A stretch of 64,000 bases of DNA from NCBI RefSeq assembly GCF_001655615.1, contig NZ_CP011567.1, positions 5,589,001-5,653,000 on the forward strand, written 5' to 3'. The DNA comes from Pseudomonas sp. GR 6-02. Its GTDB lineage: Bacteria > Pseudomonadota > Gammaproteobacteria > Pseudomonadales > Pseudomonadaceae. Under the pieces are notes generated by a model. The model was given only the letters and a program-made list of their open reading frames with translations, made no database searches and was not told the DNA's origin. Position 1 is the first letter of the stretch. Each line of letters begins with the position of its first letter. The position numbers were made by a program, and so were the translations under genes. Below, one piece after another: positions 17,233 to 25,961 of the stretch.

Positions 17233-17261
17233 TTGACCTTATTAACCAGTTAGTACAATTT
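17233..17261 (+). promoter_or_regulatory. aroQ promoter with palindromic operator in the spacer
   Basis: A -35-like TTGACC (17233-17238) and a -10-like TACAAT (17254-17259) bracket the imperfect palindrome ATTAACCAGTTAGT (17241-17254). The 15-nt spacer is short. A closely related sequence lies upstream of quiC (21426-21446). A repressor bound here would block RNA polymerase. The TetR regulator encoded between the two promoters is the best candidate. Confidence 0.65.
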
Positions 17262-17317
17262 ATCTCCACAGGCTGAGACCCTCGGCCAATGCCAACAATA
17301 ATAAGTGGAGAGACCCG

Positions 17318-17758
17318 ATGTCCCCTATCGTTCTGGTGCTCAACGGCCCGAACCTGAACCTGCTCGGCACCCGTGAACCGGCGACTTATGGCCACGAAAC
17401 CCTGGCGGATATTTCAGCGCTGTGCGGTCGCGCCGCCGAAGAGTTCGGCCTGAAGGTGGAGTTTCGCCAGACCAACCATGAAGGCGAACTGCTCGACTGG
17501 ATTCATGCCGCCCGTGGCCGCTGCGCCGGGATCGTCATCAATCCGGCTGCCTGGACCCACACCTCGGTCGCCATTCGCGATGCGCTGGTCGCCAGCGAAC
17601 TGCCCGTGATCGAAGTGCACCTGTCCAACGTCCATGCCCGCGAACCCTTCCGGCATCACTCCTTTGTCTCGTCCATCGCCACGGCGGTGATGTGCGGTTT
17701 CGGCAGCCACGGCTATCGTTTGGCGCTGGAGCATTTCAGCCAACGTTTGAAAGGTTAA
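17318..17758 (+). CDS. aroQ: Type II 3-dehydroquinate dehydratase
   Basis: This 146-residue enzyme interconverts 3-dehydroquinate and 3-dehydroshikimate. Type II features are all visible: [15 protein letters not shown], the catalytic tyrosine in TYGHETL, the substrate loop [31 protein letters not shown] and [17 protein letters not shown] with the catalytic histidine. Its place directly before a quinate/shikimate dehydrogenase and near quiC suggests a catabolic copy feeding dehydroshikimate to QuiC, not the biosynthetic one, which in pseudomonads usually lies next to accB-accC. Confidence 0.95.
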   Translation: MSPIVLVLNGPNLNLLGTREPATYGHETLADISALCGRAAEEFGLKVEFRQTNHEGELLDWIHAARGRCAGIVINPAAWTHTSVAIRDALVASELPVIEVHLSNVHAREPFRHHSFVSSIATAVMCGFGSHGYRLALEHFSQRLKG

Positions 17759-17763
17759 GCGTG

Positions 17764-18618
17764 ATGACACAGAACACCGTGGTATTGGCCGGGCTGATCG
17801 GCGCCGGCATTCAGGCTTCCCGCACTCCGGCGCTGCACGAGCACGAAGGCGATGCGCAGGGTCTGCGCTACCTGTATCGACTGATCGATCTGGATCAGCT
17901 GAAACTCGACAGCGGCGCCCTGCCCGACCTGCTGATGGCCGCCGAGCGGATGAATTTCACCGGGCTGAACATCACCTTCCCGTGCAAGCAGACAATCATC
18001 CCGTTGCTCGACGAATTGTCGCCGGAAGCCCGCGGCATTGGCGCGGTGAACACGGTGGTGTTGAAGGACGGGAAACGCATCGGCCACAACACCGATTGCC
18101 TGGGCTTCGCCGAAGGGTTTCGTCGCGGCCTGCAGGACGTTGCCCGTGAACGAGTGGTGCAAATGGGCGCCGGTGGCGCAGGCGCAGCGGTGGCCCACGC
18201 GTTATTGAGCGAAGGCGTACAACTGCTGAGCATTTTCGATGTGGATCACAGCCGGGCTCAGTCTTTGGCGGACAACCTCAATCAGCATTTCGGTTTTGGC
18301 CGCGCCGTGGCCGGTCATGACTTGCCGGGGACGCTGGGTCAGGCTGATGGACTGGCGAATACCACGCCCATGGGCATGAAAAAGCTGCCTGGCATGCCGG
18401 TGCCGGTAGAACTACTTCGGCCGCAGTTGTGGGTGGCGGAGATCGTTTACTTCCCGCTGGAAACCGAACTGCTACGCAATGCTCGCGCGCTGGGTTGCCG
18501 AACCCTGGACGGCGGCAACATGGCGGTGTTTCAGGCGGTGAAGGCGTTTGAATTATTCAGCGGCGTGGTGCCGGATGCCCAGCGGATGCTGGAGCATTTT
18601 CAGAGCATGAATGGTTGA
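17764..18618 (+). CDS. Quinate/shikimate dehydrogenase (AroE family)
   Basis: A 284-residue AroE-family enzyme that probably oxidises shikimate or quinate to the 3-dehydro compound. The catalytic lysine lies in NITFPCKQ and the aspartate in GHNTDCLGF; the nucleotide fold is QMGAGGAGAAVAHAL. The acidic stretch after the second strand (IFDVDHSRA) favours NAD over NADP, typical of catabolic quinate/shikimate dehydrogenases. The ATG at 17764 is 5 bp after the aroQ stop, so the two form an operon. Start choice excludes a longer frame overlapping aroQ. Confidence 0.9.
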   Translation: MTQNTVVLAGLIGAGIQASRTPALHEHEGDAQGLRYLYRLIDLDQLKLDSGALPDLLMAAERMNFTGLNITFPCKQTIIPLLDELSPEARGIGAVNTVVLKDGKRIGHNTDCLGFAEGFRRGLQDVARERVVQMGAGGAGAAVAHALLSEGVQLLSIFDVDHSRAQSLADNLNQHFGFGRAVAGHDLPGTLGQADGLANTTPMGMKKLPGMPVPVELLRPQLWVAEIVYFPLETELLRNARALGCRTLDGGNMAVFQAVKAFELFSGVVPDAQRMLEHFQSMNG

Positions 18619-18622
18619 AAAG

Positions 18623-18668
18623 CTTCGCAGGCAAGCATCGTCCGTAGGAGCGAGGCTTGCCTGCGAAG
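18623..18668. repeat. REP-like hairpin, GTAGGAGCGAGGCTTGCC class
   Basis: Arms CTTCGCAGGCAAGC and GCTTGCCTGCGAAG are perfect inverted repeats around GTAGGAGCGAG. It sits between the converging dehydrogenase and TetR genes and could also end transcription. A second member of this class is at 40298-40388. Confidence 0.85.
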
Positions 18669-18671
18669 GCG

Positions 18672-19349
18672 TCAGGCCTGCAGATACCGCAACACCGACT
18701 CGCAGATCATCTCCCGATGACGCTGCTTGATACTTTCGTCCGGCAAGTCGATCTGAAAGATCTCACCAAAGGTATGACGGTTCGACACGCGATAGAAGCA
18801 AAACGAACTGATCAGCAGGTGCACATCCAGCGGATCGAGGCCGGCGCGGAATACACCCTCTGCGGCCCCGCGACGCAAAATCTCGCCCAGTGAATCGAGG
18901 ATGGTGTTGTTCATCGCCTTGATCGCATCGGAGCGCTTCACATACTCAGCGTTGTGAATGTTCTCGATGCAGACGATACGCACGAAATCAACGTTGCGAT
19001 CATGGTGGTCGAAGGTGAATTCCACCAACCGCCGAATCGCCTCCACCGGCGCCAGCTCGGCCAGGTGCAAGCGACTTTCGGTGCTGCGGATATCTCCGTA
19101 GAGTTTTTCCAGCACCTCGACGTAGAGCTGTTCCTTACTGCCGAAGTAGTAATAGATCATGCGTTTGGAGGTGTGGATGCGCTCGGCGATCGCATCGACG
19201 CGCGCACCGGAAAGCCCCTGCTGGACGAACTCGACAATGGCCTCTTGAAGGATGTTCTCGCGGGTTTTTTCCGGGTTGTTCTTGCGACTCTTGCGAGGCT
19301 CGGCAATTGGCTTTTCGGGCGCTACGGAGAGTTTTGAAATTATTGTCAT
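18672..19349 (-). CDS. TetR-family regulator of the quinate/shikimate locus
   Basis: A 225-residue TetR-type repressor: basic linker, then the helix-turn-helix (ENILQEAIVEFVQQGLSGARVDAIAERIHTSKRMIYYYFGSKEQLY) and an all-helical ligand domain of the TetR_C group (RRLVEFTFDHHDRNVDFVRIV). The ATG at 19349 is preferred; a longer upstream frame is outside the domain. It lies between the aroQ operon and quiC, transcribed in the same direction as quiC. I infer that it binds the shared palindromes at 17241-17254 and 21433-21446 and is released by a pathway intermediate. Confidence 0.85.
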   Translation of the reverse strand: MTIISKLSVAPEKPIAEPRKSRKNNPEKTRENILQEAIVEFVQQGLSGARVDAIAERIHTSKRMIYYYFGSKEQLYVEVLEKLYGDIRSTESRLHLAELAPVEAIRRLVEFTFDHHDRNVDFVRIVCIENIHNAEYVKRSDAIKAMNNTILDSLGEILRRGAAEGVFRAGLDPLDVHLLISSFCFYRVSNRHTFGEIFQIDLPDESIKQRHREMICESVLRYLQA

Positions 19350-19452
19350 TGCGGGCTCACGGCCATCACTGCACAAGTAGGCGATTATGGGCCGCTGCGC
19401 ACAGTGAAGGAAGCCACGCGGCAGCGGTTTTGTACCCGTGTTTACGATTTTC

Positions 19453-21354
19453 CTACAACTTTGTCTGACGTACGCCACCACTTCGGGATTTGGCCATGGC
19501 CGCCAGTCGCACGGCTACGTTGGCCGCGCCGTACCCCGCATAGCCGTTTTTGCGCTGGATGATTTCAAAGAAAAACCGCCCTTCGAACGGCTCGGTGTAC
19601 ACGTGAAACAGCTCGCCACCCTGGGCATCACGGTCGTAGAGCACGTTGAAATACGCTAGCTCGCTGAGGAATTCGTCGTCGAAATCGAAGCGTGCGGCGA
19701 GGTCATCGTAGTAGTTGAGCGGGATATCCAGCAGCGGCACGCCCGCCTCCTTGGCACGGCTGACTTCGGCAAAGATGTCATCACAATCGAAAGCGATGTG
19801 ATGCACGCCGGAACCGCGATAACTCGACAGTGCGTGTGAGATCGCGGTGTTGCGATTCTCGGAAATGTTCAGCGGCAGGCGGATCGAACTGCAACGGCTG
19901 CGCAAGGCACGGCTCTTCACCAGACCATACGGGTCGGGCAGCACCACTTCATCGTCGGCTTCGAAATCCAGCAGGCTTTTATAGAACAACACCCAGCTGT
20001 CGAGGCTGTCGGCGGGCAGTGCCATGGCCATGTGGTCGATGCGCTTGAGGCCACCGCTGGCCACGGCCGCCGGTTGCAGATTGAAGTCGGTGCCATAGAC
20101 GTCGGCGTCCTGGTCCACCAGGTAAATCAGACTGCCGTCCGGCGCACGCACGGCGGCGAGTTCCAGCTCATTGGGGCCTACCAGCCCGCGATACGGCTGG
20201 CCTTTGTAAGCCACGGCTCGGGCCAACGCACTGGCGCTGTCCTTGACCCGCACGGCGGTGGCGCACAGCGATGGCCCATGGGCCTCGAAAAAACTGTGGG
20301 CGAAGGAATAAGGTTCGGAGTTGAGGATCAGGTTGATATCGCCCTGACGCAACAGGCTGACGCTCTTGGAACGGTGTTGCCCAGCCTTGACGAAACCCAG
20401 CCGCTCCAGCCAATGGGACAACTTCGCGCCGAGGCTTTCGTCCACGGCGAACTCAAGAAACTCGATGCCGTTGTATTCGCTGGCGCCTGGGGTATCGAAC
20501 AGAATGTCGCGATTGGCCACAGGCGTGGCTTCCTGCTCCAGACGCTCGCGGGTTTTCTCTTCCAGGTACAGCAACGAACGCAAGCCGTCGGCGGCGTTGG
20601 CCCGGGGTGGCGCGGCGCGGAAACCGTCGTTGAAGATCTCCAGCGACAGCGGGCCGGTATAGCCGCTCTTGATGATCGGCGCGAGGAACCCCGGCAGATC
20701 GAACTCGCCCTGGCCGGGGAAACAACGGAAATGCCGGCTCCACTCCAGCACGTCCATGGCCAGGATCGGTGCATCGGCCATTTGCACGAAGAAGATCTTG
20801 TCACCGGGAATCTCGGCGATCGCCGTCGGGTCGCCCTTGAGCGACAGCGTATGGAAACTGTCCAGCAACACGCCGAGGTTCGGATGATCGGCCTGGCGAA
20901 CGATGTTCCACACCTGTTGATACGTGTTCACGTGGCGGCCCCAGGCCAGCGCTTCGTAACCGATCCGCAAACCACGAGCGCCGGCCCGTTCGGCGAGCAG
21001 GCGCAAGTCGTCGACCAGGATCTGCTCATCGCCGATGGAGTCGGCCGAGGCGTTGCTGCACACCAGCACCAGGTCGGTGCCCAGCTCTTGCATCAAATCG
21101 AACTTGCGCTCGGCCCGCTCCAGATTGCGCGGCAGGCGATCGCGGCGGCAACCTTCGAAATCCCGAAAGGGTTGGAACAGTGTGATCGCTATCCCGAGAT
21201 CAGCGCACATCTGCCTGATTTCCCGAGGGCTGCCGTCGTAGTAGAGAAGGTCGTTCTCGAAAATTTCCACCCCGTCAAAACCGGCGGCGGCGATGGCTTC
21301 TAGTTTTTCCGGCAGGGTACCGCTCAAGGAAACGGTGGCAATGGAACGCTGCAT
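19453..21354 (-). CDS. quiC: 3-dehydroshikimate dehydratase QuiC with HPPD-like C-terminal domain
   Basis: QuiC converts 3-dehydroshikimate to protocatechuate, entering the beta-ketoadipate pathway. The 633-residue protein is a fusion. Residues 1-280 form a sugar-phosphate isomerase-like TIM barrel (the dehydratase; ATVSLSGTLPEKLEAIAAAGFDGVEIFEND). The rest is a 4-hydroxyphenylpyruvate dioxygenase-like vicinal-oxygen-chelate part, with metal-ligand candidates in RIDHMAMA, GVHHIAFD and FFFEIIQR, so the H-H-E triad seems kept. Size and architecture match P. putida QuiC1. The ATG at 21354 is selected because the residues before it are unrelated to the family. Confidence 0.94.
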   Translation of the reverse strand: MQRSIATVSLSGTLPEKLEAIAAAGFDGVEIFENDLLYYDGSPREIRQMCADLGIAITLFQPFRDFEGCRRDRLPRNLERAERKFDLMQELGTDLVLVCSNASADSIGDEQILVDDLRLLAERAGARGLRIGYEALAWGRHVNTYQQVWNIVRQADHPNLGVLLDSFHTLSLKGDPTAIAEIPGDKIFFVQMADAPILAMDVLEWSRHFRCFPGQGEFDLPGFLAPIIKSGYTGPLSLEIFNDGFRAAPPRANAADGLRSLLYLEEKTRERLEQEATPVANRDILFDTPGASEYNGIEFLEFAVDESLGAKLSHWLERLGFVKAGQHRSKSVSLLRQGDINLILNSEPYSFAHSFFEAHGPSLCATAVRVKDSASALARAVAYKGQPYRGLVGPNELELAAVRAPDGSLIYLVDQDADVYGTDFNLQPAAVASGGLKRIDHMAMALPADSLDSWVLFYKSLLDFEADDEVVLPDPYGLVKSRALRSRCSSIRLPLNISENRNTAISHALSSYRGSGVHHIAFDCDDIFAEVSRAKEAGVPLLDIPLNYYDDLAARFDFDDEFLSELAYFNVLYDRDAQGGELFHVYTEPFEGRFFFEIIQRKNGYAGYGAANVAVRLAAMAKSRSGGVRQTKL

Positions 21355-21844
21355 GTGTCGACTCCCGGTGGTGGGGACATTCTTGTTGGGCAAATTATTG
21401 GCTTGACGAATCCGCACAGCAATTCAAAGTGTACTACCCGGTTAGTTTTGCGGGCGATTATCGAACACAATGGCGGTTGGCGAATTGACGATTTTTCGTC
21501 CACTGCGCACCATCGACACCACATTGAGTCCGGTCACGACCCCATGGACTCGGTTACCAAAGACCCTGAACACCACATAAAAATTTCAAAAAACGGGTAC
21601 ACGCTCATGCGCTCATTCAACGCCTTGTTTGCTTGCTCCACCGATCTCACGCCAGACCTGGTGTCCATCCGAACCTTGCGCCCACTCGGCCGAACTGCGC
21701 CGCTCGCTGAATAAAACGTTGTCGTCGCCTGACGAAAACACCTCAGCCGATCAATCTCACCCGCGCCCGTCGCCATCGATTGATCACGCGCCCTTGAAGT
21801 CCCGACAAGCCTCGCTTGTCAGTCATTGAACGGATGGCACACAC
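21355..21844. other. Intergenic region between divergent quiC and MFS genes
   Basis: The 490-bp gap holds the quiC operator at 21426-21446. The MFS-side leader has an 8-bp inverted repeat (GATCAATC 21749-21756 / GATTGATC 21778-21785). It also has a hairpin GACAAGC-CTC-GCTTGTC (21804-21820) just before the MFS start. Short open frames in between look non-coding to me. Confidence 0.6.
21426..21446 (-). promoter_or_regulatory. quiC promoter/operator, match to the aroQ site
   Basis: On the minus strand, ACTAACCGGGTAGT followed by ACACTTT matches the aroQ site (ATTAACCAGTTAGT then ACAATTT) at 17 of 21 positions. The analogous TACACT would be the -10 box, 74-79 bp before the quiC ATG; I see no strong -35. 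Confidence 0.6.
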
Positions 21845-23182
21845 ATGTTTCCTTCTCAAAGCTCTCGCGTGGCTTCGGCCCAAAGCGTCGCCACTGGCGG
21901 CATCGGCGACAAAATCCGCGGCGCCATGGCCGTCGGAAAAACCCGCTGGGGAATGCTGGCGCTGGTATTTTTCGCCACCACCCTGAACTACATCGACCGC
22001 GCCGCCCTGGGCGTCATGCAGCCGATCCTGGCCAAGGAACTGAGCTGGACGGCGATGGACTACGCCAACATCAACTTCTGGTTCCAGGTCGGCTACGCCG
22101 TCGGTTTCGTGCTGCAAGGCCGGTTGATCGACCGGGTCGGCGTGAAGCGCGTGTTCTTCTTCGCGGTACTGCTCTGGAGCCTGGCCACCGGCGCTCATGG
22201 CCTGGCCACTTCGGCGGCGGGCTTCATGGTCTGCCGGTTCATTCTCGGCCTGACTGAAGCCGCCAACTACCCGGCCTGCGTGAAAACCACCCGGTTGTGG
22301 TTCCCTGCTGGCGAGCGCGCCGTGGCCACCGGTATTTTCAACGCCGGGACCAACGTCGGTGCGATGTTCACACCGATGCTGCTGCCACTGATTCTTCACG
22401 CTTGGGGCTGGCAAGCCGCGTTCCTGTGCATGGCGGCGCTGGGCGGAATCTGGTTGCTGTTCTGGGGCCTGAAGTACTTCAACCCGGAAGATCACCCGAG
22501 CGTTAAACAATCGGAACTGGACTACATCCAGAAGGAAGTCGAACCGGAACAATCCCGCGTACCGTTCTCGCGAATCCTGCGCATGCGTGGCACCTGGGCC
22601 TTCGCCCTCGCCTACTCGATCACCGCGCCGGTGTTCTGGTTCTACCTGTACTGGCTGCCGCCGTTCCTCAATCAGCAATACAACCTGGGGATCAACGTGA
22701 CCCAGATGGGTATTCCGCTGATCATTATCTACCTCACGGCTGACTTCGGCAGCGTCGGCGGCGGGATCCTGTCTTCGTTCCTGATCGGTCGCGGGATCAA
22801 CCCGATCAAGGCCCGACTGATGTCCATGTTCCTGTTCGCCTGCTGCATCATCGGCGTGGTCATGGCCGCCGGTTCGAGCAGCCTGTGGCTCGCGGTGTTC
22901 GCCATCTCCCTGGCCATCGGCGCGCACCAGGCCTGGACCGCGAACATCTGGAGCCTGGTGATGGACTACACGCCTAAACACATGATGAGTACGGTGTTCG
23001 GCTTCGGCGGCATGTGCGCGGCGATCGGCGGGATGTTCATGACCCAGTTGGTCGGCCACATTCTGACCATCACCAACAACAACTACACCGTGTTGTTCAC
23101 CATCATTCCGGCGATGTACTTCATCGCGCTGACCTGGATGTACTTCATGGCACCGCGCAAGATTCCGACCGTAAAAGATTGA
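21845..23182 (+). CDS. MFS uptake transporter of the quinate/shikimate locus
   Basis: A 445-residue anion:cation symporter-type MFS protein with 12 helices. TM1 (WGMLALVFFATTLNYIDRAALGVMQPIL) carries the NYIDR signature of the hexuronate/phthalate/sugar-acid group; the motif LGLTEAANYPACVKTTRLWFP lies near helix 5. Its position divergent from quiC suggests uptake of quinate, shikimate or dehydroshikimate; this is inference from context. The leader has hairpins and a good terminator follows the gene. Confidence 0.88.
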   Translation: MFPSQSSRVASAQSVATGGIGDKIRGAMAVGKTRWGMLALVFFATTLNYIDRAALGVMQPILAKELSWTAMDYANINFWFQVGYAVGFVLQGRLIDRVGVKRVFFFAVLLWSLATGAHGLATSAAGFMVCRFILGLTEAANYPACVKTTRLWFPAGERAVATGIFNAGTNVGAMFTPMLLPLILHAWGWQAAFLCMAALGGIWLLFWGLKYFNPEDHPSVKQSELDYIQKEVEPEQSRVPFSRILRMRGTWAFALAYSITAPVFWFYLYWLPPFLNQQYNLGINVTQMGIPLIIIYLTADFGSVGGGILSSFLIGRGINPIKARLMSMFLFACCIIGVVMAAGSSSLWLAVFAISLAIGAHQAWTANIWSLVMDYTPKHMMSTVFGFGGMCAAIGGMFMTQLVGHILTITNNNYTVLFTIIPAMYFIALTWMYFMAPRKIPTVKD

Positions 23183-23190
23183 TACACCAC

Positions 23191-23225
23191 AAACGCAGGC
23201 CTGATCCCGGGCCTGCGTTTTTTTA
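23191..23225 (+). terminator. Rho-independent terminator after the MFS gene
   Basis: A perfect 10-bp stem AAACGCAGGC / GCCTGCGTTT with a 10-nt loop is followed by more T residues. Confidence 0.92.
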
Positions 23226-23279
23226 TGGCCGCGATTTATCCATTTCACCCTTTTTTTCTCACAGCCACAGAGGCACACC

Positions 23280-24902
23280 ATGTCGCCAGGTAACTTGAGC
23301 ATCGCCAAACGTGCCGTGATCAGCTTCGGCGTCATCGCCCTGCTGGTCCTGTTGCAGGGGCTGTTCGCCCTTAAACAGGTCGCGCAGGTTCGCGCCACCG
23401 GCCAGCACACTGAAAACGTCTCCCTGCCCAGCATTCGCCACCTGGGTGAAATCCGCGACTACATCCTGAGTATTCGCGTGCTCAGCCTGCGCATGGCGCT
23501 CAACCGTGATCCAAAGGTGCTCGATGCCACCGTCACACGCCTGCACCAAGTGCAGGGTTGGCTTGCAGAGACGCTGGAAAAATTCACTCCGCTGGTCGGT
23601 GATTACAACCGGGGGCCGTACGAAAAGTTCGTCGCCACCGTCACCAGCTACCGCCAGGCGCTGGCGCAATACGAAGCGCTGTCGCGGGAGAACCGCAGCG
23701 AAGAAATGACCGCGTTGCTCAATGGAAAAATCCAGGACTACTCGACCCAGACCGGTGACCAGTTCGCCGAATTGATGGCGCTTTCCGCCAACGAAGTCAG
23801 CCTGTCAGCCAACCAGGCTGACTCGCTCTACAACCAGGTAAAAATCACCGTGATCGGTGCGCTGATAGCGGTCGCACTCCTGACCCTGTGCCTGGCCTGG
23901 CTGTTGATTCGCAGCATCGTCCTGCCGATCCGTCAGGCGGTCGACGTGGCCGAGCAAGTGGCCGCCGGTGACCTGAGTCAACCGATCCGCAGCCACGGCG
24001 CCGATGAAACCGCACGCTTGCTCAAGGCCCTGTCAGCCATGCAGACCAGCCTGCGGGAAACCCTGCAACTGATCAGCGGCACGTCGACTCAATTGGCGGC
24101 CGCCGCCCTGCAGATGAATCAGAGCACTCAACAGGACTCCAGTCGGCTGCAACAGCAACACAATGAAATCGAGCAGGCCGCCACGGCCGTCAACGAAATG
24201 ACCGTCGCGGTGGAAGAAGTGGCACGCAACGCGGTGTCGACTTCCGACAGCACCAGACAGTCCACACAGCAAGCCAATCAGGGCCAGGCACGGGTGATTG
24301 AAACACTGGATTCGATTCAGGCGATGAGCAGCAATGCGGGCATCGCACTGCAACAGGTTCAGACCCTGGCCGAGCAGTCCCGGGAAATCGGCAAGGTGCT
24401 GGACGTGATCCGCGCCATCGCCGAACAGACCAACCTGCTCGCGCTCAATGCCGCCATCGAGGCTGCGCGAGCCGGGGAAGCCGGACGTGGTTTCGCGGTG
24501 GTGGCCGATGAAGTTCGGGCGCTGGCGCATCGCACTCAGCAATCAACCCGGGAGATCGAACAGATCATTGGCCGGGTTCAGGGCGATACCAACGGTGTGG
24601 TGATGTCGATGCACGACAACAGTCAGCGTGTTGCTGATACCTTGTCGATTGCTGAACAGGCCGGGCTGGCGCTGGCAGAAATCACCCGGGCGATGGAGCA
24701 GATCCATGAACGTAACCTGGTGATCGCCAGCGCCTCGGAAGAACAGGCGCAGGTGGCCCGTGAGGTGGATCGTAATCTGCTGAACATCCGCGACCTGTCG
24801 CTGGAAAGCGCCGACGCCGCAACCCGGACCAGCGCCACCAGCCAGGAGTTGTCGCGACTGGCGGCGGGCCTGCAAAACCTGGTGGTGCGTTTCAAATTTT
24901 GA
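23280..24902 (+). CDS. Methyl-accepting chemotaxis protein with four-helix-bundle sensor
   Basis: A 540-residue chemoreceptor. TM1 is about residues 12-30 and TM2 about 185-207, with a periplasmic helical ligand domain of about 155 residues between them, the size of a 4HB domain. A HAMP domain follows ([14 protein letters not shown]), then the signalling hairpin with the highly conserved tip [24 protein letters not shown]. No C-terminal CheR-tether pentapeptide is seen. Lying just after the quinate/shikimate transporter, it may detect these hydroaromatic acids or protocatechuate, as the 4HB receptor PcaY of P. putida does; ligand is inferred from context only. Confidence 0.9.
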   Translation: MSPGNLSIAKRAVISFGVIALLVLLQGLFALKQVAQVRATGQHTENVSLPSIRHLGEIRDYILSIRVLSLRMALNRDPKVLDATVTRLHQVQGWLAETLEKFTPLVGDYNRGPYEKFVATVTSYRQALAQYEALSRENRSEEMTALLNGKIQDYSTQTGDQFAELMALSANEVSLSANQADSLYNQVKITVIGALIAVALLTLCLAWLLIRSIVLPIRQAVDVAEQVAAGDLSQPIRSHGADETARLLKALSAMQTSLRETLQLISGTSTQLAAAALQMNQSTQQDSSRLQQQHNEIEQAATAVNEMTVAVEEVARNAVSTSDSTRQSTQQANQGQARVIETLDSIQAMSSNAGIALQQVQTLAEQSREIGKVLDVIRAIAEQTNLLALNAAIEAARAGEAGRGFAVVADEVRALAHRTQQSTREIEQIIGRVQGDTNGVVMSMHDNSQRVADTLSIAEQAGLALAEITRAMEQIHERNLVIASASEEQAQVAREVDRNLLNIRDLSLESADAATRTSATSQELSRLAAGLQNLVVRFKF

Positions 24903-24908
24903 CCGGGT

Positions 24909-25787
24909 TCAGCGGCGGCTTTGTTGCCACGCCGCCGCCAACCCGCTGCAGCAAATCACCGCGATCCCGACCACCGTGGTCAGGGTCGGCGTGTGAGAAA
25001 ACAGCAACCAGCCGAGCAAACCGGCAAAGACAATCTGGCAATAGCCGAACGGTGCCAGCAGCGCGGGGGCGGCATGGCGGAACGCCTGGGTCAGAAACAG
25101 GTGCGCCGTCATCCCGCAGGCGCCCAGTGCAACCATCATCAATCCATGCCCAAGGCTTGGCACTTTCCAGAAAAACGGCACCAACGCACTCATCACCAGG
25201 GTGTTGCACAGGCCGGCGAAGAAGTTACTGGTGGTCGGGCTGTCGATTTCACTGAGCTTGCGGGTGAGCAATTGATAGAAGCAGAAAAACAGCGCCGAGC
25301 AGAGTGGCAGCAAGACTGCTGGCGTGAACAGATCCCCGCCGGGATGGACGATGATCAATACGCCGACAAATCCGCAAATCACCGCGATCCATTGGCCACG
25401 GGTGACCCGCTCACGCAGCAGTGGCACCGACAACGCGGTGACCAGAACCGGAGCGAGAAAGTTGACCGCCGTGGCTTCGGCCAATGGGATGTACTGCAAA
25501 CCGGTGGTGAAGAACAAACTGGTGCCCAACAGGCACAACGCCCTGAACAACTGCAGCAACGGCCGTTTGGTGCGCAGGACTCGCAACCCCGATTGCGGCA
25601 GGAAAATCCCGGCCATCAGCAAGGTGTGAACCACATAACGGGCCCAGACCACCATGACGATCGGATAAAACCCCGATAGATACTTCGACAAGGCGTCGTG
25701 ACTGGAAAACAGAAAGGTCGCGACAACGATCAGCAGAATCCCTTTGAAGGGTTGGTTTACACCGGAGAGCGGGGTGCTGATGGTCAT
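24909..25787 (-). CDS. EamA/DMT-family permease
   Basis: A 292-residue ten-helix protein with two EamA domains (first starting FKGILLIVVATFLFSSHDALSKYLSGFYPI, second near residue 150). Such proteins export or import small metabolites, and substrates are rarely known. It converges with the chemoreceptor gene with 6 bp between stops. It has no clear link to either catabolic module on its sides. The C-terminus is short and basic (AAAWQQSRR). Confidence 0.87.
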   Translation of the reverse strand: MTISTPLSGVNQPFKGILLIVVATFLFSSHDALSKYLSGFYPIVMVVWARYVVHTLLMAGIFLPQSGLRVLRTKRPLLQLFRALCLLGTSLFFTTGLQYIPLAEATAVNFLAPVLVTALSVPLLRERVTRGQWIAVICGFVGVLIIVHPGGDLFTPAVLLPLCSALFFCFYQLLTRKLSEIDSPTTSNFFAGLCNTLVMSALVPFFWKVPSLGHGLMMVALGACGMTAHLFLTQAFRHAAPALLAPFGYCQIVFAGLLGWLLFSHTPTLTTVVGIAVICCSGLAAAWQQSRR

Positions 25788-25813
25788 GCAAAGCCTCTGT
25801 AATCAAATCAGAA

Positions 25814-25958
25814 TGTGGCGAGGGAGCTTGCTCCCGCTGGACTGCGCAGCAGTCCCCAAATCAGCAAAGGTGTTCCGTCACTGCATATAACAGGTCGTTG
25901 ACGACCGCTTCGCTGCCGAACGGGACGGTGCGGCGGTCCGACAAGCTCCCTTGCCACA
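25814..25958. repeat. REP doublet with an atypical right arm
   Basis: The left unit is the usual TGTGGCGAGGGAGCTTGCTC type. The right unit (read on the minus strand) starts TGTGGCAAGGGAGCTTGTCG and then diverges to a GGACCGCCGCACCGTCCCG palindrome. The same variant arm is the left unit of the doublet at 41655-41773. Confidence 0.85.
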
Positions 25959-25961
25959 GGT

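Noticed and set aside
20032..21303. 423-codon plus-strand frame within quiC
   Set aside because: It is a complement of the dehydratase gene and has no domain of its own.
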